DNA of 64,000 nt from Dermacentor variabilis (lineage: Eukaryota > Arthropoda > Arachnida > Ixodida > Ixodidae): NCBI RefSeq assembly GCF_050947875.1, contig NC_134568.1:261930115-261994114 (forward strand), in the 5' to 3' direction. Positions 44,246 to 54,809 of the stretch are shown here, piece by piece. Position 1 is the stretch's first letter. Every line of letters begins with the position of its first letter. The notes beneath the pieces are model-generated. The model worked only from the letters and a program-made list of their open reading frames with translations, was not told where the DNA came from and did no database searches. A program made the position numbers and the translations under genes.

Positions 44246-45780
44246 GGATACAGGAGTTCCATGTATAATCAGTGATAAGTTTAAAATAGTTTGCAAGATA
44301 TGCTGAGGGAGAAAATGACAGGAGAAGGTGGAATAGTAGTCGATTTGATAAAAGATAGAGGGGACATTGTACCCGGAAAGCTTGTGACCTCTTCTTTATT
44401 CACAATGCCTAAAGACTCCAAATGTACCAGAGGCTTGGAAGAACGCCAACATCATCATAATCCATAAGAAGGGAGACGTTAAATAATTGAATTGTAGTCC
44501 CATTAGCAGGCCTTCGGTATGGTACGTAATATTCACCAAGGTAATTTCCAATACAAACAGAGCAAAGCATGACCTCAATCAACGCGGAGAAAAGACTTGT
44601 TTTAGGAAGAAATATTCACCAATGAATCATGTTCACGGTATCAATAAGAAATCTGCAGAAAAAAACTAGAAGCTTTATATGACTTTAATATATTACGAAA
44701 AGGCGTTCGATTCAGTAGATACACGAGTAGTTATAGAGGCATCGTGTAGTCATGGGGCATCGGACATATACGTGTACTTCATAAGCAATTATCTATAAAG
44801 CTTGCACAGCTACCTTAAGTATTAACAGAAGTTGTAAAATACCTAATAAGAAGGGCGTCAGACAAGACGACATTGTCTCTAATGATATTCACGGCATACT
44901 TAGAAAATGCATTGATGCTGTTAGATAGAGAGATATTACAGGTGAGGATCAACGAGGAATAGCTCAACAATCTGAGGTTTGCAGGTGACATTGTCTCGTT
45001 CAGCAACGCTGGAGATGACTTGCAATGAATGATTGATGACCTTTCGCAAGGAAGTGTTAGGAGTAGCTATGGAAATTAATACGCAGAAGGCTAAGCTAAT
45101 GTTCAGTACCCTGGCGAGAGAACCAGAATTTGTGATTGGCAGGCGGCTTCTAGAATCTACGTAAAAGTACGCTTACTTAGGCCAATTAGTCACAGGGGAC
45201 CCGGCTCATCAGAAGGAAATCTGCAGAAGAATAAAAATAGTTGAAGTGCATACGGCAGGCATTGCCAAATCCTAACCTGGAGCTTACTGCTATCCTAGAA
45301 AAGAAAAGTGCACAATCGTTGCTTTCTATCGGTACTAACACATGGGGCAGAAAATTCCAGGCTAACAAAGAAACTTGAGAACAAGTTGAGGACCGCGAAA
45401 CAAGCGATGGAACGAAAAATGATAAACGTAACTTCAAGAGACACCAAATCGGTGGTGTGGATTAGAGAACAGGGGTGGCCGATGTTCTTGCTGAGATTAT
45501 GAAGAAGAAATAGAGTTTTACTGACCATGTAATGTAGGCTGTGCAGACCACCGGCAACCAACCGGTGGTCTATCATTGTTTCAGAATAAGTGCCAAGGGA
45601 AATGAAGCGCACTCAAGGAAGGCAGAGAACAAGGTGGTTTGATGAAATCGGGAAATTTGCAGACATAGGATATAGTGTGAGCTGGCGCAATGTAAAGGGT
45701 AATGGAGATCAAAAGGAGAGGCATCCGTCCTGGTGCAGGGAGACTAAAGTATGCCGAAGACGTTGATGATCGCGATGATC
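44246..45780 (+). pseudogene. RTE fragment, RT and C-terminus (right part)
   Basis: Heavily decayed homologue of the intact RTE ORF. Islands are DLIKDRGDIVPGKL near 44345, CTRGLEERQHHH and HKKGDVK-like text near 44420-44480, YYEKAFDSVDTRVVIEA near 44690-44740, KKGVRQDDIVS-like near 44860, SVLTHGAENSRLTKKLENKL and RTAKQAMERKMINVTSRDT (45308-45450), and RTQGRQRTRWFDEIGKFA near 45610-45660. Domain order continues from 24985-25170. This suggests one RTE copy opened by the intervening 19 kb of nested elements. Confidence 0.75.
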
Positions 45781-46331
45781 ATGTTGATATGCGCGCACAC
45801 GACCGTCACTGGTCAAGTGGTCATGGAAGCAAGCACTGAATATCAGCACAGTTTGCAAGTATCTACAACTCAAACGAAATTAATTTGCTTTTAAGAAATC
45901 CCGTATAGGGCTATCAAAGCATAACTTTACGTACGGTGGCATTCCAATGGACCAATCGTTCTCTTTACATAATATTCACCTTTATTTTTCAAATGGCTCA
46001 AGTTTGATTCCATTCAATTTTATTTCCTTTTCTAGGATGTTATAGCTTAAACAACCTCGCTGTGAACAGTTCACGAGAACGTGCTTCATAGAAGCGTCTA
46101 GGATGTCACAGTAGAGCCAGTTGGAAGTTGTCTTGTTTCTCACCTTCCATTGTGGCACTTTATTGAAGCAATTTGAAAAGATTGCAATGCATCTCACTAT
46201 TTTCTCAAATAGACTCACTGCTAGATGGAGCTAGACGCAGACACGTGCAATCGGACAAACAAAAAGATGAGTGTAATGTGAACGACCGCCTACAGACTCA
46301 ATGGTAACCTTCGAGATTATGGTGATGATAA
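45781..46331. other. Mostly unassigned; weak LINE-tail-like frame on minus strand
   Basis: A 78-codon minus frame at 45982-46218 contains WLYCDILDASMKHVLVNCSQ, faintly like the Cys/His tail of RNase H LINEs (a C, then H-x3-C arrangement). Evidence is insufficient to call a family. Confidence 0.25.
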
Positions 46332-46564
46332 CCTAAATTCTGGGGTTTTAAGTGCCAAACCACGATCTGATTGAGACGCGCCGTAGCGGAGGACTCCGGT
46401 ATAATTTTAACTACATGGGGTTCTTTAGCTTGCACCCAATGCGCGGTGCACGAGCGTTTGCGTATTTCGCCCACATCGCGACGCGATCGCCGCGGTTGGG
46501 ATCGAACCCGTGACCTCAAGCTCACCAGCGAAACGTCATAGCCACTGGGCTACCGCGACGGGTA
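46332..46564 (-). mobile_element. SINE-1, full length with good Pol III boxes
   Basis: On the minus strand the head reads GTCGCGGTAGCCCAGTGGC, with TAGCCCAGTGG matching the A box, and GGTCACGGGTTCGATCCC, with GGTTCGATCCC matching the B box. The body and a tail CACTTAAAACCCCAGAATTTAG follow to 46332. It is the best-preserved promoter of the SINE-1 copies here. Internal Pol III control is inferred from the boxes. Confidence 0.88.
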
Positions 46565-47104
46565 ATAAAAACAATGATGAACAACCGGATAAATCCCCCC
46601 GTGAACGACATTACTTCGCCTAATTTATTACCTTTGTAAACTGCGGTAGCGTAGTAAGCTTTACTCAACACTTCTTTCTAAGCGGGTCACGGCGAGTTAT
46701 ACCATCACGTACATGTGACACAGCGAGTCTAGCCAGCCGGAAACGTCGTTACCGCTAGGCTAGACAAACGAACATCGTTCCATGGTAATGTTTGTGGGTG
46801 GTGCCATGGTAGCGCATCAGTGGCGTGCGTAGGTGGCGTCACTGCGCAAGTGGAAAGACACGGAGGGCAGGTTTGCTCTACGTGTACACTCGGCGGACGC
46901 ACCTCACGCTGTGGCGCAGTGGATATCCGTGCTGCAGGGCACTTGGGCGCATTGTAGATCCTGTCTCCAAAGACCGCGCATTCCTAATGTGGCTGCATGT
47001 GGAAACACCTTACCAACCTACAATTTTGTGCATATTGAAGCACCGCAGTCAGTCATTTATTTATTTACTCAATGCTGCTGGCACAGTGGCTCAAGTAGGA
47101 GTGA
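46565..47104. other. No recognised gene
   Basis: A 96-codon and a 97-codon plus-strand frame overlap at 46825-47126 in different phases. Neither shows a known domain. The region has ordinary base composition. Confidence 0.35.
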
Positions 47105-47660
47105 CAAGAAAATAGACAACACATAACACGCTAATATTGAAATTGCGGCGCTTGTGTCTGCCAGTGCTAGTGTCTGTTCTCCTTTTACGATCACATCAAT
47201 AACGCTACGAGGGGAAGTCGGAGGCCTCGATGATTTCGCACGACACGCAGTTCTGGCCTTCCCAACTTCGGTTACTAATTTTCCTGGGGTCGAGTGGTAG
47301 GCCAACGCCTTATAGGCGAGGTGGAGCGGCGGCGAGGAGAAGGCGGACGACGACTCGCGAATGCGGATTCGTCTGGTAGGCTCATAGAATCGAAAGGCGG
47401 ATCCAGTGAAGCACGGTGTTGAAATTCTCTTGCAGCTTGTTGAAAGATTGTCAGCAGCAGCGAGCACTAGGTGGCATCCGGCGCAGAGAGAAACGGGCCA
47501 CGTGACCAGCAAGGCCACAGGAGTAGCAAATCGGCCGGTTGTCTGGCGCGCGCCATGAGTCTTGCGCACGGATGTTCACGTTGGCGCATGAAACACAGCA
47601 CGGGTAGGCATTGTGGGCATCGTGGCGACTTCCGCATAGCTGTACGGCTCTGTTTGGCTC
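47105..47660 (-). pseudogene. Retroelement Gag zinc knuckle and protease fragment
   Basis: Minus-strand reading gives WRAPDNRPICYSCGLAGHVA followed by RFSLRRM, a CCHC knuckle whose last Cys is now Ser. After a shift comes VIDVIVKGEQTLALADTSAA, where Asp-Thr-Ser-Ala replaces the aspartic-protease Asp-Thr/Ser-Gly-Ala. It ends abruptly at about 47130. It is compatible with Ty3/gypsy Gag-Pol and faces opposite to the gmr1-like element at 49.6 kb, so it is a separate fragment. Confidence 0.7.
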
Positions 47661-49569
47661 TTTGCCCAACAGACACACGCAACCTCTATATTTGCTAATG
47701 CAGGTTTTGTTCTGGCGTAACTTCCAATGCCAGCAAGCGACGATCAAGCACGCCATCGCAGTGTCCAGTTTTATGGCTCAGTGCCCACGACGTTCAGAGC
47801 CAGTGTAAGCCCTAAAGTAGCAGCGACGGTCAACGCGAATAGCGAACTCAAGAAGTTTGTGAAAATTTTACACCATAGAACCAGAGCCGTTGCTTTCCGT
47901 TATCGGCGGCAAAGAAGGCGGGACGCCAGAAAAAGAAAAGACAAAAAAAAAAGAACGCTAACCTAATCACCATTACCTGACAAACCTCGCAGATTCTCAT
48001 ATAGGCGAAGCGGTGCGCACAGTTCGTTTACAAAGGAACATTACAGGGGGTTCTTTACAGAAAGCTTTCAGTGAAATTGTTACAGCTTTGCCTACGTCAG
48101 CAGCGCGGAATGCCCGCAACGTTTCATTCTTTCCTTTCTTTTTTGTCTTTTACTTGACCGTTTTCGGAGGCGCGGCCTGCTTCCAATTCCTCGTAATGCA
48201 CGAGTGCGGACAATGAAGAGCCTTAAAAATTCGACACGTCCAGTGGGCGTCCTTCGCCCGGGTAACTGCGCATTCGCTTGGACAAGAGCGCGTTTTTGTG
48301 TAATGAAATACCGAATAAGCGAGCAAAAATCCGAGCCAATACGTACGTACATGTATATATATATCTATATATGTATTTCCTTAGGTTTAATGCACCGCTG
48401 TTCCGAGAGCGGCCAGGAATGCTAACAGTGCGGGGCTTTTGTGACGGCGCTTTCTCTGCAAGCACGCCTCCTGTATCTGAAAGCAACCGGAACGGCGGAG
48501 TGCTATACAGCACGCCTAACTCGCTTTCGCGCCTACGAACGGTGTTTTTTCTCTCGGAAATCTGCAGTATATAGTACACAGGATTCTATGCAAATTCGCA
48601 CCAAGTTAAGGGAGGTCGCTTGCAAGGGTAGCTCGTGAGAGAAATCTTAGCTGTTCGGCGGGTTTATAGGCGATGCGGTACTATAGTTTCACCGCTGCTC
48701 TTATTACTGAAAACAGAAACCTACCTTTCCGTGTGTGTTTCTGTTATTTCTTTATGTATGCGCTGGTTGTATTTTTCTGCTCGTCGGAAGTGAATGTCAG
48801 AGCAATGCCTACAATGTACAAGTTTTGTCAAAAAGTGGAAAGTTTCGAGTGCCCGGGCCATTTGCTCTCATTGCAAGTGTAGCTTGAAGGTATCTCAGGC
48901 ACTTTAAAGGGAAAAAAAGAGAAAGAAAAAGAAGTGGCATTCCATCGTAACATTAGGCTCAACGTCGCTGCTATTTGGAAGGGCATTTTGCAGAAGTACG
49001 CCTGAATGTTTCCAGCGACAGACGTTAATTTCGTGCCCCCTCCCCGCTCCTCCTTATTTCTACGCGGGCCGAGCAGTGTCGGCGTACAATGCACGCAGTA
49101 AATTGCCCATTACCAGTCCGTAGGCACTCTGCGCACGGCGCAAGTCGTTATCGTGCAATTAATGGCAGCGACACGTCGCAGGGCACTTTTAATTTCAAAG
49201 GCCCGTCTGTCTTCCTAGTGCGACTGGTCAACTTCACCCCTTGCGCTGCACCCTTCTCTCTAACCCGCCTTCTCTCTCACTCTGTCACCTGCCTGTGTGC
49301 CGAGCAACTTGGAAGCGTAGGCTGAGAGTAATGGGAAAATGCCCGAATTCAAGGGCTTTCGTCGAAGAAGTCGGCCTGTTCGTAAAACATGTACATGGCC
49401 GGGGCGAAACGGTATGGCAAATCACCGTGCATCAGTCCGAAAAAAAAAACGAAAAAGAAACCCCGCAAAAAGACATGCTTCGAATAAACATTTCGGAAGC
49501 GCAAAAAGAACCTTTTGACGTTTGTTGTATTTAAACCTGTCATTTGTCAAGTTTCTTTGACTGTGTTCC
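47661..49569. other. ~1.9 kb without recognised genes
   Basis: Frames at 48092-48352, 48223-48579, 48828-49094 and 49089-49325 overlap on both strands and show no domain. A short TATATATATCTATATATG stretch lies at 48352-48370. Confidence 0.4.
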
Positions 49570-50446
49570 CATGTGTCCAGCGCGTTGTTAAAGGACTGTG
49601 CTATGAAAGTAAGCGGGACTGGCCGCATGCCTACCAGCAGCACTTTTCGCTTTGCGGTCGGTACCACATGAATCCACTCGTTTCAGTCCCGCCGAGTTTG
49701 TTTACGGAAGGTCACTGCGCTCACGTTTGGGAATGGTGCGGGAAATGTAGAAAGGGCACGGAGATGACCATACCTTGGTGGAGTTTGCTTTGAATATGCT
49801 GGAGCGTCTGCATAACGCTAAAGGACTTGTGGAGGCCAGCATGAAGTCAGCTCAGAATCGGTCCAAAGTCCACTATGATAGGATCGCCAGTCAGACGACG
49901 TTCTGTATCGTTGACAAAGTAATGTTACTAAGAGCCTCAAGGAAAAACAGGTTGGAAGCACAGTTGGAAGGGCCCGCTAAAGTGGTCTCAAAACTCTCTG
50001 GCACCAACTATATATACGTGAGGAAAACCCCAGGGAAGCGTAAGGAGCTGTGCATTTACGTGCAAAGACAGGTATGCGTGAATATGACCTTAAACCTTCG
50101 TGAAGAGATGGAGGACAACCTGGTTGGTCTACGTGGAGGGGGATGTAGCGCTCAAGAACTCCTGAAGAGGACTCAGCCGAGAGAGGAACTAGAGGAACCC
50201 TTGTTGTCTGATCTTGGCGAAATTATAGCGGAGTTTGATGAATGCTTCGTCGACAGACCGGGTAGAACTGATTCGACTGAGCACGATATTGAGCTGACGT
50301 CCGAGGTGCCACTACAATCAAAGTTTTCTCGGTTCTCACCTAGACAGAGAGAAATCCTAGACGGGGAAGTGAAGCGCATGCTCGAATTAGGGGTAATTGA
50401 GCCCTAGCTCCGAGAGCAAATACGCTTCTCCGATGATCTTGGTGGA
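49570..50446 (+). pseudogene. gmr1-like integrase C-terminus and pre-RT linker
   Basis: The start is out of frame (KGLCYESKRDWP and VPPSLFTEG-type codons, with a VYGRSLRS-like reading in the alternative frame). The frame 49775-50407 then gives MLERLHNAKGLVEASMKSAQ, SKVHYDRIAS, VDKVMLLRASRKNRLEAQLE, and GPAKVVSKLSGTNYIYVRKT, the GPY/F-type chromodomain-free end of integrase. It continues without a break to LLSDLGEIIAEFDECFVDRP, TDSTEHDIELTSEVPLQSK and FSPRQREILDGEVKRMLELG, the region that precedes RT. A TAG at 50405 and a one-base shift occur just before the LINE insertion. Confidence 0.8.
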
Positions 50447-50762
50447 GAGAGAGAGAGAGCAAATGATAAATGTAAGGCAGGGAGGTTAACCAGGATTGAA
50501 CCCGGTTGGCTACCCTACATTGGAGAAAGGGAAAAGGGGAGAGAAAGATTAAAAGAAGAGAAAGTCCACTGGGGACATCGAACGGTCCCTCAGTCCGGAT
50601 CACAGACGGTGACTCAATCCGGTATCTTTCAAATATCGCAGCAGCGCTTTTGTGGCCTTTTGTAGCTGCGGTATGCGGGGCCATGGTCCCAAGATCTTGT
50701 TATAGGTGAACGGTTTTCTATCTAACTGATTTAGAGGTGTGCAGAGGTCGTGTCTTTAATTT

Positions 50763-51621
50763 TCAAAAGATGGGGCAGTAGCACAGTAGATGTTCTATAG
50801 TCTCCTCGGCACCGCAGGCATTGCACTCGGCGCTATCAGCCATTCCAATCAAACATGTATATGCATTGGTGAAGGCGACGCCCAAGCGTAAGCGGCACAG
50901 CATTGTTTTCTCATTTCGCGGAAGCGTAGGTAACAGCCGCAGTTGCACAGATGGGTCGAGGGAATGCAATCGACGTTGGGTGAATTCAGGTGTGTGCCAC
51001 TTCTCCAATGTCATACGGTGCGCTAGCTTGCTTAAGTGTTGGGTTACATCAGTCAGCGATAAAGGTACAGAAACAAGGGTTGCTCTTTCGTGTGCTTTCC
51101 TAGCAGCTTTGTCAGCAAGGTCGTTGCCGGAAATACCGCAATGGCCCGGCAGCCACTGAAACACGACGTCGTGTCCTTTCACGATCATATGATGGTGCAT
51201 TTATCGCATCTACGACACGAGTTGCTCACTTGTGACAGGTGACAGAAGGCAACGTGAGGTGCCTTCGAGTCGCGGAGTAGTCTCCACCGATTAGCCGGTT
51301 GGTTGTTAATATAATCAACGGCACCTCTATCTGGTTAACCTCCCTGCCTTTCCTCTTCATTCTCTCTCTCTCAACGGCACTTCAGAGGGCAACAAGCTCC
51401 GAACCGGTCGGTGATGTCGCGGGAGAAATCTAGTATCGGATGCTTATTGGTCGTGATAGTATAACCACTGCGCCGGTGCGGCTGTTCTGAGTGGAAGAGC
51501 CATCCGTATATATGTGGACTTGGTCAAAGTAGAAAGTGTGCAGACAATGTAGAGCTGCTTGCTTCAAAGCCAAGGTAGGCAGGTCAGTCTTCTGTCTTAT
51601 CCATGGAACTGTAAGACGCAC
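50763..51621 (-). pseudogene. LINE RNase H domain (copy A2)
   Basis: It contains the parts missing from copy A1: near 51490-51540 HIYTDGSSTQNSRTGAVVIL (first Asp). After a broken stretch around 51200-51430 come HHHMIVKGHDVVFQWLPGHC (His preserved), GISGNDLADKAARKAHERA (last Asp), RRLHSLDPSVQLRLLPTLPR and CNACGAEETIEHLLCYC. A 43-bp insertion at 51328-51370 lies in the region encoding the DYINNQPAN part. Breaks make it inactive. Confidence 0.85.
51328..51370 (+). mobile_element. 43-bp mini-insertion of a LINE 3' end with target duplication
   Basis: The segment GGTTAACCTCCCTGCCTTTC followed by CTCTTCATTCTCTCTCTCTC matches the last ~45 bp of the LINE that hosts it, in opposite orientation. TCAACGGCACCTC precedes it (51315-51327) and TCAACGGCACTTC follows it (51371-51383). 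The paralogue near 5640-5660 has the single unduplicated site (CAATGGCACCTCGGAGGG). An extremely 5'-truncated retroinsertion is the simplest explanation. Confidence 0.88.
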
Positions 51622-51981
51622 TTGAGGTTATTTTAAACACCACAAAGCTGAGGTTGAAGATGCTGAGGGTGTGAAGCCCGATGGTATACAGGGAGGTCCG
51701 ATGGATGCTGAGCACGTTGGAGAATGATGCCTGTGGTCGTCATTCTGGTGGGCATTCAAGAGAGCTTGATCGTATCCGTGAAACATGACGAATATGGGCC
51801 CTAAGCATGTCCGTGCTAATATAAGTCGTGATCGAATGGTCTTGAGTCATTGTAACGGTTCCTGCTGTTGAGGCGCTCCGTGGAAGGCCAGGCAAACGCG
51901 TACTGCCTGTGCTTGCACGCAGTGCAGTTCTCGAAGATTTGATTTGCATGTTTTAGCAAGCACGGGAGAGCTGTAGTGTAT

Positions 51982-53070
51982 TTTGGTGGAAGCTCCGGTT
52001 AAAGACCCAAGACACGTAGTAGACTATCGGAAATTAAATGGTCTCACTAAGGATCAAGCGTATCCAATTTCAAATATTGAGGAGATCGTGCAACAGGTGA
52101 TTCGAGCAGCCTGTGTAACTTCGCTAGACCTTACTCGAGGGCAATGCAAGTACCGCTCATTAAGCGAGCCTGCAGGTACGTGTCATTTGTCACACAAACA
52201 GGCAGCAATCAACCTACAACGATAAGCTTGGGACTCAAAAAATGCTCCATTTCATTTTTCATGCCTCAAGAATAGGGTTCTAAAGGGTTGTGAAACATTA
52301 GCCGAGCCCTATACATACTGCAAAATAGTTTACACCGTTACCGTTAAGGCCTTAGAAAAATTTATAGAGGACGACAACAGAGCTCTAACTAGATGTGCGA
52401 TGACACAAAGCGTAATTGAAAACTATTTAATAATTCTGACAGCCTTGGGGGCACAAAAATATCCGCCAGAAGAGTTTCATATCTCTTCCTGTGAAGTTCT
52501 CTTTTCGAATATTTGTGCGCACCGAAGGCTGTAAGAATGATTATATAGTTTTCAACTACGTCTTTCGTCATTGGACGTCTAGTTGGAGCTCCGTTGTCGG
52601 CCTCAATAAATTTTTGTAAGGCTCTAACGGTAAGGGGGTTACCAGTGGACAAGAAAACACCCTCAAGGGTGTAAACATTTTTACAGTGTACTTAGATGAC
52701 ATCGCAGCCTTTTCTGAATCATGGGCAAGTCATTTGGTGCATCTTAGAGCGGTGTTCAGTCGTTTGCGTCAAGCTGGGCTCACCGTATAGGCCGAGAAGT
52801 GTTGTCTTGCAAGGGCGACCGTGGACTACCTAGGCCACCACATAGGTCAAGGTTTTAGAAAACCTAGTGAGGTTAAAATCTCAGCGGTAGCAGGCTATTC
52901 TCCACCGAAAACCAAGACGGACCCTCGGGCATTTTTGAGGCTCACTGGGTATTATAATCATTACAACCAGGACTGTTCAACTTTGGCAAGCCGCCTGACT
53001 GATGCTGTCCGCGGGACAGAACCGACAAACTTAGTCTGGGATGAAAAGAACGAAGCTGCCTTCTAAAGCC
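51982..53070 (+). pseudogene. gmr1-like reverse transcriptase, split by MITE
   Basis: The first piece (51983-52225) reads EAPVKDPRHVVDYRKLNGLT, DQAYPISNIEEIVQQVI and VTSLDLTRGQCKYRSLSEPA (first catalytic Asp). In other frames to 52317 the reading runs to the AEPYTY position. After the MITE it resumes YLDDIAAFSESWASHLVHL, LRAVFSRLRQAGLTV, and LARATVDYLGHHIGQGFRKP with VKISAVAGYSPPKTKTDPRA and FLRLTGYYNHYNQDCSTLAS. The catalytic box YLDD is correct except that the MITE splits the Tyr codon. Confidence 0.88.
52318..52688. mobile_element. 371-bp TA-flanked foldback MITE in RT catalytic codon
   Basis: TA lies at 52316-52317 and 52689-52690. The arms are long inverted repeats: CCGTTAAGGCCTTAGAAAAA to TTCTGACAGCC on the left pairs with GGCTGTAAGAATGATTATAT to TTTTTGTAAGGCTCTAACGG on the right. 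The outer ends are CTGCAAAATAGTTTACACC and CACTGTAAAAATGTTTACAC; the left one has lost a short internal piece. The ends resemble the MITE at 57333-57599. Confidence 0.88.
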
Positions 53071-53520
53071 TGAAGGCTGTATTGATTAGCCGTTAGGTAT
53101 TGCGAGCTCCCAATTTTTACCGAGAATTCACGGTCCAGTGTGATACGAGTGATCGAGGACTATAGGTGCCGTTCTGTGCCAGAGGAATGACAACGGTAAC
53201 GAACATCCCGTTCTTTATTTGAGCCGAAAACTGAGCTCTCGTGAGATGGCATACTGCGCGTCGGAAAAGGAATGTGCTTGTGTTGTCTGGGCCATTCAGA
53301 AACTGCAATGTTACTTCGTGGGCGCCAAATTCTTCGTAGAGACGGAAAATTGTCCCCTGGCCTGGCTGCAAACCGCGACATCAAAAAATAACAGTCGCCT
53401 CCTGAGGTGGAGCCTCATTCTACAGCAATATCATTTTGACATAAAGTACAAGAAGGGCAAATTGAATTGAAACACGGATGCACTTATTCGCCCTTTCTTA
53501 GCGGTCCAGGATTGCTATTC
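53071..53520 (+). pseudogene. gmr1-like RNase H
   Basis: NFYREFTVQCDTSDRGL (first Asp) is followed by stops. The frame 53219-53470 then gives SRKLSSREMAYCASEKECAC (Glu), VVWAIQKLQCYFVGAKFF, VETENCPLAWLQTATSK (the family has Asp-His where Glu-Asn now stands) and LLRWSLILQQYHFDIKYKKG before the end of the domain. It is preceded in the same gene by the RT thumb. Confidence 0.85.
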
Positions 53521-53591
53521 ACCATTACTCAAAGTTGTTACTTGAGTTTTATTTCATCAATACTTCTTTTTGGGCGACTTGGTTCTTCTTG

Positions 53592-53722
53592 AAACATATG
53601 GGTAACAGCGCAAACAGACGACCACAAGAAGAGAGACACATACACACATGTACATGCACACATGTGTACGCGTCTCCCTTCTTGTGGTCGTCTCTTTGCG
53701 CTGTTACCCATATGTTTCATGA
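53592..53722. mobile_element. Hairpin insertion, Penelope-type inverted 3' ends
   Basis: Arms of about 50 bp: AAACATATGGGTAACAGCGC at 53592 and its complement ending at 53722, enclosing AGACGACCACAAGAAG-type sequence and an ACATGTACATGCACACATGT centre. It follows the same plan as the hairpin at 14469-14620 and shares the GCGC-TGTTACC and CTTCTTGTGGTCGTCT character with Penelope 3' ends. Confidence 0.65.
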
Positions 53723-53869
53723 GTGTTATTTGTTTGTGCGATTGTGTCTCTAAATGCGTAACGTAGCACGTCTGGTTTACCAGCATAAGCGAATCCACAG
53801 AGTTTCAAGGCTGTGCATTTCGCAAACAGCTACCAAAGATTTCTCGCCATCCCTCTTTTGACCTGGTTT

Positions 53870-54380
53870 TTTTCAGAGGGGGCTGAGTGCCTGCTGGCGC
53901 ACGTGTTTGAGTTTCAGAGATAACTCGAAAAATCTGGTCGGCGACATACCCGACAATCTAGCAATCGACAGCGAGTTTCAGGAATTAATCTGCAGAAAAT
54001 CAAGTCGTTTCTCGGTGCAGCAGCGGTGACTGCTGCGCTCCGTGACTATTTTGGCGGGCGAGGAAGCTGTTATGACTGCAGGTAGACAACATGCTGCTTG
54101 CCACGCCCAAGAATTGAATGTGAGAACCACGCTGGGATGATAGTTGCAGAATAGTTGCCATTCGATGCGGGGCGCTGCTAATTTTGCCGTAGCGAGCTCC
54201 CCTCGTCAGGGAAGTAGCGCCACAAAGGGAAGAAAGAGTTGCCACTGCGGGGGAGGCGAGACGACACGAAGAGCTCATGGACGTCTCCCGGAAGAAAGCC
54301 GCCACGAACTCGTGCCTGCCTTATGCTGAGAAGCAGCGGAGGAGACCATTCGGGAATAAAAGATATATAAGTGAAAGGGA
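53870..54380 (+). repeat. Possible 3' LTR/terminal segment of the gmr1-like element
   Basis: A TCAGAGGGGGCTGAG purine-rich stretch (53874-53888) is followed by about 480 bp ending in GGGAATAAAAGATATATAAG, with an AATAAA polyadenylation word at 54354-54359. Position downstream of RNase H suggests the 3' end of the LTR element. No second copy exists in the window to prove an LTR. Confidence 0.35.
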
Positions 54381-54381
54381 T

Positions 54382-54411
54382 ATAAATAAATAAATAAATA
54401 AATAAATAAAT
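54382..54411. repeat. (AAAT)n microsatellite
   Basis: Seven to eight units of ATAA/AAAT followed by TGTATATATAT. Confidence 0.95.
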
Positions 54412-54669
54412 GTATATATATCCCAAATGCACGCAAAATTGCCGCGCGGCTGGCCCCTCGAGGCACTTTGCGTGTATTCACGGGCTGCTTTCACGCTCAG
54501 AAAAATTTTTAGAAGTAGCACGTATCGAATAACAGAAAGCTGTATTAGGAGTTTTCCATGTGGCTATACAATTTTCTCATTGACACTTTTCATCTAATTA
54601 TAATATTTGAGAAGGTAATTACTTAATTAAGCCTAATTATCTAATTAGGTGCAATGAAAAAATATGATA

Positions 54670-54785
<116 letters not shown>

Positions 54786-54809
54786 GTTTATTTATTTATT
54801 TATTACGGA

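Larger units (their letters stand above)
50447..51981 (-). mobile_element. 5'-truncated RNase H LINE, copy A2, with target duplication
   Basis: The 3' end on the minus strand is a (TC)n tract at 50447-50461 following the same UTR as copy A1 (4763-4915). TTGGTGGA occurs at 50439-50446 and 51983-51990. The RT frame of the gmr1-like element closes across the duplication (MILVE reading into the APVKDPR part). The 5' end is truncated upstream of RNase H. Confidence 0.9.
49570..53520 (+). mobile_element. Ty3/gypsy element with integrase before RT (gmr1-like), interrupted
   Basis: Reading left to right gives the integrase C-terminal region (49570-50070), a linker and pre-RT region (50100-50446), RT (51982-52317 and 52689-53070) and RNase H (53071-53490). 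In ordinary Ty3/gypsy elements integrase follows RNase H; integrase first is known from gmr1-like elements. Two insertions are removed in this reading: a LINE (50447-51981) and a MITE (52318-52688). No LTR was proven. The 5' part (Gag, protease and integrase core) is missing. Confidence 0.75.
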
